DNA of 64,000 nt, from contig NZ_CP022529.1 of assembly GCF_002237595.1 (NCBI RefSeq), forward strand, positions 5,858,001-5,922,000, given 5' to 3'. This document shows, piece by piece, positions 58,969-64,000 of this stretch (the stretch's first letter is position 1; each line of letters starts with the position of its first letter). The notes below the pieces were generated by a model. It was not told the DNA's origin, did not search any database, and saw only the letters and a program-made list of their open reading frames with translations. The stretch comes from Labrenzia sp. VG12 (GTDB lineage: Bacteria; Pseudomonadota; Alphaproteobacteria; Rhizobiales; Stappiaceae). Position numbers and translations under genes: made by a program.

Positions 58969-59936
58969 TGGAACTGACCGGTCTCTTCTTCTATCTCGTC
59001 AGTCTGCTGATCCTGGGCGGGATCTACGCCCTGTTGTGTCTTGCGCTTAACATCCAGTGGGGCATGGGCGGTTTGTTCAATGCCGGGATTGCGGGTTTTT
59101 ATGGCGTCGGCGCTTATTCCTCCGCCATCCTGACGACAGCCGCTTCGTCCAAGCATCTTGGCGGGTTCAGTCTGCCTGTGCCGATCGGTCTTCTGGGGGC
59201 GGCCGTCATTGCCGGTCTGGCGGGCTGGGCTGTTGCCAGGATCTGCGTCCGGCTCAAGAGCGATTACCTGGCCATGGCGTCCATCGGCATTGCCGAGATC
59301 CTGCGGCTGGTCATCGTCAACGAGGACTGGCTCACCAATGGAAGTCTGGGGCTCTCCAGAATTCCGCGCCCCTTCGGCGATCTGGCAACGGGCCGCATGA
59401 GCGACGTTGTGTTTCTCGGGTTCGTCTGGGTGGTGGTGTTGCTGGTGTATTTGGCCTCCAGCCGGCTTTACGACAGTCCCTGGGGGCGCAGCCTCAGGGC
59501 CATCCGGGACAATGAAACGTCGGCCGCTGCCGCCGGCAAGAATGTCGAGAAATTCCGGATCCAGACCTTCGTGATCGGTTGCGCGGTGATGGGGATCGCC
59601 GGCGGCCTGTCGGCGCATTACTTCCGCTTCCTGTCGCCGACCGCAACCGATCCGCTGCTGGTTACGTTCCTCGTCTGGGTAATGCTGATGGCCGGTGGCT
59701 CCGGCAACAACCGGGGCGCCATCCTGGGGGCGCTCAGCATCTGGACGCTCTGGTCGGTCACCGAGATCTTCACCAACCGTCTGCCGCCGGAATGGGCAAC
59801 GCGCAGCTCCTTCATTCGCATGCTGCTGGTCGGTTTGTTGCTGCAAGTGGTGCTGCAGAAATTCCGCGCCGGGCTGTTGCCGGAGAAATCACCGCCGGTG
59901 AAGTTCCGGAAAGAGGAGACGGGGTCGGGCGGTTAG
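58968..59936 (+). CDS. Branched-chain amino-acid-type ABC permease, LivM-like
   Basis: 322 residues, overlapping the LivH-like stop by one base. NIQWGMGGLFNAGIAGFYGVGAY and LIRDNETSAAAAGKNVEKF-type segments match LivM. It closes the importer. Confidence 0.92.
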   Translation: MELTGLFFYLVSLLILGGIYALLCLALNIQWGMGGLFNAGIAGFYGVGAYSSAILTTAASSKHLGGFSLPVPIGLLGAAVIAGLAGWAVARICVRLKSDYLAMASIGIAEILRLVIVNEDWLTNGSLGLSRIPRPFGDLATGRMSDVVFLGFVWVVVLLVYLASSRLYDSPWGRSLRAIRDNETSAAAAGKNVEKFRIQTFVIGCAVMGIAGGLSAHYFRFLSPTATDPLLVTFLVWVMLMAGGSGNNRGAILGALSIWTLWSVTEIFTNRLPPEWATRSSFIRMLLVGLLLQVVLQKFRAGLLPEKSPPVKFRKEETGSGG

Positions 59937-60299
59937 ATGTCCCTTGGGGTCACTCTCGTCGACAAAGTCAATGTCACGAGGTGCACCCTGAGGCGTCAGT
60001 GTGCAGGGGATGTGGCGCACACCCTCCTTGTCATCCCGGCTGGAGCGAAGCGCAAGGCCGGGACCTAGTATCCGCTTGGCTGTGTTTAGCGGATTGCATT
60101 ATCGACACGGCGTACTGGGTCCCGGTCTTGGCGATGCCAAACCGGTATGACAAGAAGAGAGGATCAGGCGAAGGGTATTGTTCAATTTTAACGAACAAAT
60201 AGACAAATATTATCGATCTTATCATAATTAAGATAAACAATATCTTGGTCTCACAGGAGGCGGTCATCGGGATCGCCTGACAGATGAGGACAAAATCCA
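59937..60299. other. Gap before doxX with a palindromic repeat (family 2) and AT-rich promoter region
   Basis: 363 bases, no gene. A family 2 repeat runs from GTCATCCCGGCTGGAGCG at 60031 to CCAAACCGGTATGAC at 60152. An AT-rich stretch follows (60175-60245) with partly symmetric TCTTATC ... AAGATAA around 60217-60236, probably the doxX promoter or operator. Confidence 0.6.
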
Positions 60300-60740
60300 A
60301 TGGCTAATCTCGATGTAACTGCTGGTGCACAAGGCACCGACGGTGCGCTGAACAAGTCCCTTGAAGGTCTTGCTCCGCTTGCCGCGCGCTTTCTGATCGC
60401 ACCGCTTTTCCTGCTTTCCGGTCTCAACAAGCTGGGCTCCGCCGAGGCAACCATTGCCTGGATCGATGCAGCCGGCTTGCCTTTTGCAACACTCGGCTAC
60501 ATCGCGGCCGTGGTTGTGGAGATCTTCGGCAGCCTTGCGCTGATTGCCGGCTTCAAGACCCGTTACGTGGCAGCCATCATGGCGCTGTTCACGGTGGCTG
60601 CCGCGCTGGCCTTCCACAATCAGCTCGGCGATCAGAACCAGTTCATTCACTTCTTCAAGAACATTGCAATCGCGGGCGGTCTCCTGCAGATCGTTGCGTT
60701 CGGAGCCGGCCGGTTCAGCCTGGACGCCCTGCGCAAATAA
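60300..60740 (+). CDS. DoxX family membrane protein
   Basis: 146 residues with four hydrophobic segments (RFLIAPLFLLSGLNKLGS; TLGYIAAVVVEIFGSLALIAGF). DoxX/DoxD-like quinone-interacting or redox membrane proteins; the exact role is unknown. ATG 60300 follows GATGAGGA. It forms a single-gene unit ended by a strong hairpin. Confidence 0.87.
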   Translation: MANLDVTAGAQGTDGALNKSLEGLAPLAARFLIAPLFLLSGLNKLGSAEATIAWIDAAGLPFATLGYIAAVVVEIFGSLALIAGFKTRYVAAIMALFTVAAALAFHNQLGDQNQFIHFFKNIAIAGGLLQIVAFGAGRFSLDALRK

Positions 60741-60775
60741 ACCGGCTCGATAAAGTCCGGCACAATCCGGATGCT

Positions 60776-60812
60776 GCACGGCTCCCGTTCTTGACGGGAG
60801 CCGTGCGCGTTT
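60776..60812 (+). terminator. Terminator hairpin after doxX
   Basis: A perfect 13-bp stem GCACGGCTCCCGT / ACGGGAGCCGTGC with a TCTTG loop (60776-60806), followed by GCGTTTCT. Strong stem but short T tract. Confidence 0.7.
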
Positions 60813-60911
60813 CTGGCGCAGAAAATCCCGGGCAAGGGCGGCTGCTTCAAAGAAAATGCTGCGACGCAACAAAAAGATTGCATAAAAAATAGCCCTGCGC
60901 ATAATTGCGGC

Positions 60912-61499
60912 ATGAGCGGCGGGCTTTCGATTCTGGTCATTGATGACAACAAGATCCGGGCATCCATCATTGAAGAGGGATTGCGCGATGCCGGGCATGA
61001 CCAGGTTATTCTCGTGCACCAGATGGACGGCCTGGTGCGCCAGATCGCGGACATCAATCCGGACGTCATTGTCATTGATCTTGAAAACCCCAATCGGGAC
61101 CGGCTGGAGCACATGTTCCAGGTCTCGCGCGCGGTGCAAAGACCGATTGCCATGTTTGTCGACAAGGCAGACAGTCAGTCGATCGAAGCGGCCGTCGATG
61201 CGGGGGTATCGGCCTATATTGTCGACGGGTTGAAGCGCGAACGGGTCAAGCCGATCCTCGATATGGCAATCAGCCGTTTCCGGGCCTTTTCAAAGCTGAC
61301 CAAGGATCTGGAAGAGGCGCGCTCCGAGCTTGCCGACCGCAAGACCATCGATCGCGCCAAGGGCATTCTCATGAAATCCAAGGGGCTGACCGAGCAGGAG
61401 GCTTACGATCTTCTGCGGCGGACAGCCATGAACCAGAGCCGAAAGATCATCGACGTGGCCCAAAGCCTGGTGATTGCAAGCGGACTGCTGGGAGACTAG
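60912..61499 (+). CDS. nasT: Nitrate-responsive antiterminator NasT (ANTAR response regulator)
   Basis: 195 residues. A pseudo-receiver (ILVIDDNKIRASII; DVIVIDLENPNRD; AYIVDGLK) and a coiled linker lead to an ANTAR RNA-binding domain (KTIDRAKGILMKSKGLTEQEAYDLLRRTAM, in part). When released by NasS it binds paired hairpins in the leader of nitrate genes and prevents termination. The leader at 62868-62990 has the matching structures. Confidence 0.93.
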   Translation: MSGGLSILVIDDNKIRASIIEEGLRDAGHDQVILVHQMDGLVRQIADINPDVIVIDLENPNRDRLEHMFQVSRAVQRPIAMFVDKADSQSIEAAVDAGVSAYIVDGLKRERVKPILDMAISRFRAFSKLTKDLEEARSELADRKTIDRAKGILMKSKGLTEQEAYDLLRRTAMNQSRKIIDVAQSLVIASGLLGD

Positions 61500-61558
61500 G
61501 CGATGCCACACCAACAACCCGGTCGGGGAGGAGCGGCCAGTATGGAGACCGGAGGAAA

Positions 61559-62668
61559 ATGGAAACGCATCTGACACCCGTCATTGCCGGGTTCATTCCG
61601 CTCCTCGACTGCGCCGTGCTGGCAGTCGCCAGGGAGAAGGGTTTTGCGGAACAGGAGGGCATTGACCTGAAGCTGATCCGCGAAACCTCCTGGGCCAACA
61701 TTCGCGATCGGATCGCCGTTGGGCATTTCGACGTTGCACACATGCTGGCGCCCATGCCGATCGCCGCAACGCTCAACCTGACCAGCCTGGCCGTTCCGAT
61801 GCTCGCACCGATGGTGCTCGGCCTCGGCGGCAATGCGATCACGGTTTCCAAGACGCTTTGGGGGGAAATGCGGGAACGCGGTGCGGACCAGAATGGAGGC
61901 CCGGCGTCGACAGGTCAGGCTCTTGCGTCCGTCGTCACCCGCAGACTTGAGGCAACTGACCCACCCTTGCGTTTCGGCGTCGTGCACCCCTTCTCAGGCC
62001 ATGCCTATGAGCTTCGCTACTGGCTTGCGGCAGCAGGGATCGACCCGGACGGGCATGTCGAGATTTCCGTTCTGGCCCCGCAGCTCATGGCCGACGCACT
62101 GGCGGCGGGGCAGCTGGACGGCTATTGCGTCGGCGAACCCTGGAACACCGCTGCCGTTCTGGCCGGAACCGGGCGCATAGTCACCTACAAACAGGCAATC
62201 TGGCCGGACAGTCCCGAGAAGGTCCTTGGCGTGACGCGGAAATGGGCGGCAGCTCACCCGGTCACGTTGTCGGCCATGATGCGCGCTCTTGCCCGCGCTG
62301 CCGACTGGTGCGCGGATCCCGCCAATCGAAGCACGCTCGCAGAGATCCTCGCCGGTCCGGATTATCTGGCCTGCCCTGAAGAGCTGTGCCTGCCGGCGCT
62401 GAGTGGCGAGATCAGGCTCGGAGATGGGGTGACCAGGTCGATCCCGGACTTCCTGGTCTTCTCCGGCGGCGTGAAAGGAGCGCCTGCACCCGCGCAAGGC
62501 GTCTGGTTCTACCGGCAGATGGCGCGCTGGAACCAGGCCAGTCATACGGCGGAAGACGAAGCGGAAGTCAGCGCACTTTTTTCGCCGCAAGCCTATCTGG
62601 AAGCGCTGCAGATCGAAGCGGCACCGGAAGACCGGTCACCGCAGCTCTTTGACAGGCCGAAGCGGTGA
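61559..62668 (+). CDS. nasS: Nitrate sensor NasS (NrtA-like, no signal peptide)
   Basis: 369 residues of CmpA/NrtA-type nitrate-binding fold (VGHFDVAHMLAPMPIAATL; HPFSGHAYELRYWLAAAGI; LDGYCVGEPWNTAAVL). It lacks any signal peptide, which separates NasS from periplasmic NrtA: it is the cytosolic receptor that holds NasT until nitrate or nitrite binds. GGAGGAAA lies directly before ATG 61559; it follows nasT after 59 bases. Confidence 0.92.
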   Translation: METHLTPVIAGFIPLLDCAVLAVAREKGFAEQEGIDLKLIRETSWANIRDRIAVGHFDVAHMLAPMPIAATLNLTSLAVPMLAPMVLGLGGNAITVSKTLWGEMRERGADQNGGPASTGQALASVVTRRLEATDPPLRFGVVHPFSGHAYELRYWLAAAGIDPDGHVEISVLAPQLMADALAAGQLDGYCVGEPWNTAAVLAGTGRIVTYKQAIWPDSPEKVLGVTRKWAAAHPVTLSAMMRALARAADWCADPANRSTLAEILAGPDYLACPEELCLPALSGEIRLGDGVTRSIPDFLVFSGGVKGAPAPAQGVWFYRQMARWNQASHTAEDEAEVSALFSPQAYLEALQIEAAPEDRSPQLFDRPKR

Positions 62669-62842
62669 GCACCGGGAAAGAGACTGCCGCCCATTGCATC
62701 GCAAAGCGCGCGCTGCATTGCACAAAAAAAGATCACTTGCCTCAAAGCTGGGCCAACGAAACAGGCAGTCATGATCCGGCTCCTTTTAAAGTAAAAACAA
62801 CAAGTGATTGAAAAATAGAAGAAAACGACAGTGAGGCGAGAC
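62669..62842. other. Gap upstream of the nitrate leader
   Basis: AT-rich, no gene. It precedes the sigma54-like promoter and would be where an NtrC-type enhancer site lies; no clear TGCACC-type dyad was found. Confidence 0.35.
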
Positions 62843-62858
62843 TGGCACGCTTCATGCT
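62843..62858 (+). promoter_or_regulatory. Sigma54 (-24/-12) promoter of the nitrate operon
   Basis: TGGCACGCTTCATGCT has GG and GC exactly 10 bases apart, with a full TGGCACG and one mismatch in TTGCT. Transcription would begin near 62868, directly before the leader hairpins. Confidence 0.7.
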
Positions 62859-62867
62859 AAGTAGACT

Positions 62868-62984
62868 TCGAGGCCGACGCTGGCCTAACACATATCGCGC
62901 CCACGGACGGGCGCCCAGGCAAAGCCGCCGTTCTGATCTGCATTCTCTCCTCCTATGCGCAGATCAAGACGGCGGTTTTTTTTG
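62868..62984 (+). ncRNA. NasT-type leader RNA: two hexaloop hairpins and a terminator
   Basis: Hairpin 1: AGGCC-GACGCT-GGCCT (62871-62886). Hairpin 2: GCGCCC-ACGGAC-GGGCGC (62897-62914); its six-base loop has A at position 1 and G at position 4, as ANTAR proteins require. Hairpin 1 has G at positions 1 and 4. Then a long terminator stem, CCGCCGT...GATCTGC against GCAGATC...ACGGCGG (62925-62975), and TTTTTTTT at 62976-62983. Nitrate-controlled antitermination through NasT (60912-61499) is expected to let transcription reach nrtA. Confidence 0.8.
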
Positions 62985-63031
62985 TTTTCAGCCAGCGTCC
63001 GCACAAGGACGTGGAAAAAGAGGGAACGGAC

Positions 63032-64000
63032 GTGACACAGGCAAAGATTTTTCAGATGACGCGCCGGGCGGCACTGGGTGCCTTGATGGCCGCCACGGCC
63101 ATGGTTCCGGCAACATCCGCCTTCGCGGAAATGCTCGACGTGGAAAAGGATGAACTGACTTTCGGCTTCATCAAACTGACCGACATGGCACCGCTCGCTG
63201 TCGCCTATGAGCTCGGCTATTTCGAAGAGGAAGGGCTCTTTGTCACCCTGGAGCCCCAGGCCAACTGGAAAGTGCTGCTTGATCGCGTGATCACAGGCGA
63301 ACTGGACGGCGCTCACATGCTTGCCGGTCAGCCGCTCGCCGCAACCATCGGCTTCGGCACCAAGGCGCATATCGTGACGCCGTTCTCCATGGACCTGAAC
63401 GGCAATGGCATCACCGTTTCCAATGAGATCTGGGAGATGATGAAGCCAAACATCCCGACCATGGAAGACGGCCGTCCGCAGCATCCGATCTCGGCAGCTG
63501 CCCTGAAGCCTGTGGTCGACAAGTTCATCGACGAAGGCAAGCCGTTCAACATGGGCATGGTGTTTCCGGTCTCGACCCACAATTACGAGCTGCGCTACTG
63601 GCTGGCCTCCGGTGACATTCACCCGGGCTTTTATTCCGAGACCGACATTTCCGGTCAGATCCAGGGCGAAGCGCTGCTCTCCGTGACCCCGCCGCCGCAA
63701 ATGCCGGCAACGCTCGAAGCCGGCACGATCTACGGCTACTGCGTTGGCGAACCCTGGAACCAGCAGGCTGTGTTCAAGGGCATCGGCGTTCCGGTCATCA
63801 CCGACTACGAGATCTGGAAGAACAACCCGGAAAAGGTCTTCGGCCTGACCAAGGAATTCACCGAGGAAAACCCGAACACCACGCTGGCCATCACGAAGGC
63901 CCTGATCCGTGCGGCCAAGTGGCTGGATGAAAACGACAATGCCAACCGTATGGAAGCGGTCGAGATCCTGGCCCGGTCCGAATATGTTGGCGCCGACGCG
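63032..64000 (+). CDS. nrtA: Nitrate ABC transporter substrate-binding protein NrtA (partial, cut by window end)
   Basis: Open from GTG 63032 to the last base, 323 codons. A Tat-type leader (MTRRAALGALMAATAM) ends near SAFAEM. The CmpA/NrtA fold shows KLTDMAPLAVAYELGYFEEEG, LAGQPLAATIGF, STHNYELRYWLASG and GYCVGEPWN. AGAGGGA precedes the GTG; ATG 63056 is an alternative. It is probably followed by nrtBC and the nitrite/nitrate reductase genes beyond the window. Confidence 0.92.
   Translation, partial: MTQAKIFQMTRRAALGALMAATAMVPATSAFAEMLDVEKDELTFGFIKLTDMAPLAVAYELGYFEEEGLFVTLEPQANWKVLLDRVITGELDGAHMLAGQPLAATIGFGTKAHIVTPFSMDLNGNGITVSNEIWEMMKPNIPTMEDGRPQHPISAAALKPVVDKFIDEGKPFNMGMVFPVSTHNYELRYWLASGDIHPGFYSETDISGQIQGEALLSVTPPPQMPATLEAGTIYGYCVGEPWNQQAVFKGIGVPVITDYEIWKNNPEKVFGLTKEFTEENPNTTLAITKALIRAAKWLDENDNANRMEAVEILARSEYVGADA

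Overview
The window reads as an alphaproteobacterial chromosome segment, most likely Roseibium (formerly Labrenzia/Stappia). It is GC-rich and densely packed. Pointers are a FixLJ-FixK oxygen cascade beside a complete ccoNOQP-GHIS (cbb3 oxidase) set, a urea uptake (urt) operon, a NasST nitrate leader system, and an isatin hydrolase whose metal and catalytic residue numbers agree with my memory of the characterised Labrenzia aggregata enzyme. No tRNA, rRNA, CRISPR array, prophage or insertion sequence was seen; the repeats are short interspersed palindromes.

Layout. 0-10.6 kb: tail of an aminotransferase, fixL, fixJ (frame broken), a lone receiver protein, fixK, hemN, a GST, an AbrB-family permease (frame broken), a serine hydroxymethyltransferase-like enzyme with a divergent LysR regulator, and a DMT exporter. 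10.9-18.9 kb: ccoN-O-Q-P, terminator, ccoG-H-I-S. 19-24 kb: methyltransferase, small proteins, a CheY-like regulator, aroQ, and two polysaccharide genes (exoY-like transferase and UDP-glucose dehydrogenase). 24.4-26.5 kb: a PTS EIIC domain fused to a c-di-GMP phosphodiesterase. 26.5-37.2 kb: urtABCDE (minus strand), divergent from a permease-like hybrid histidine kinase and a LuxR-type response regulator. 37.4-53.3 kb: a GntR regulator, an oligopeptide-type ABC importer plus FAD oxidoreductase (minus), divergent from isatin hydrolase, a second FAD oxidoreductase, MarR and an indolepyruvate oxidoreductase-like pair (plus), then a kynureninase-like enzyme (minus). 53.5-59.9 kb: GntR, a VOC-bicupin fusion and a branched-chain amino-acid-type ABC importer. 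60.3-64 kb: DoxX, NasT, NasS, a sigma54-like promoter with an ANTAR-type leader and terminator, and the start of a nitrate-binding protein gene cut by the window end.

How they work together. FixL (heme PAS) and FixJ should control FixK, and FixK/FNR boxes lie before ccoN and between hemN and the GST gene, so low oxygen would induce the high-affinity oxidase and anaerobic heme synthesis. The 38-53 kb block looks like a catabolic island for an indole or tryptophan-derived aromatic compound: uptake, oxidation by paired FAD enzymes, isatin ring opening, and 2-oxoacid oxidation, under local MarR and GntR control. The urea importer and its transporter-like sensor kinase, and the NasST/leader/NrtA module, are nitrogen-scavenging systems.

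FixJ and the AbrB permease each lose frame at a run of G by an apparent single-base deletion. This may be sequencing error rather than true gene loss.
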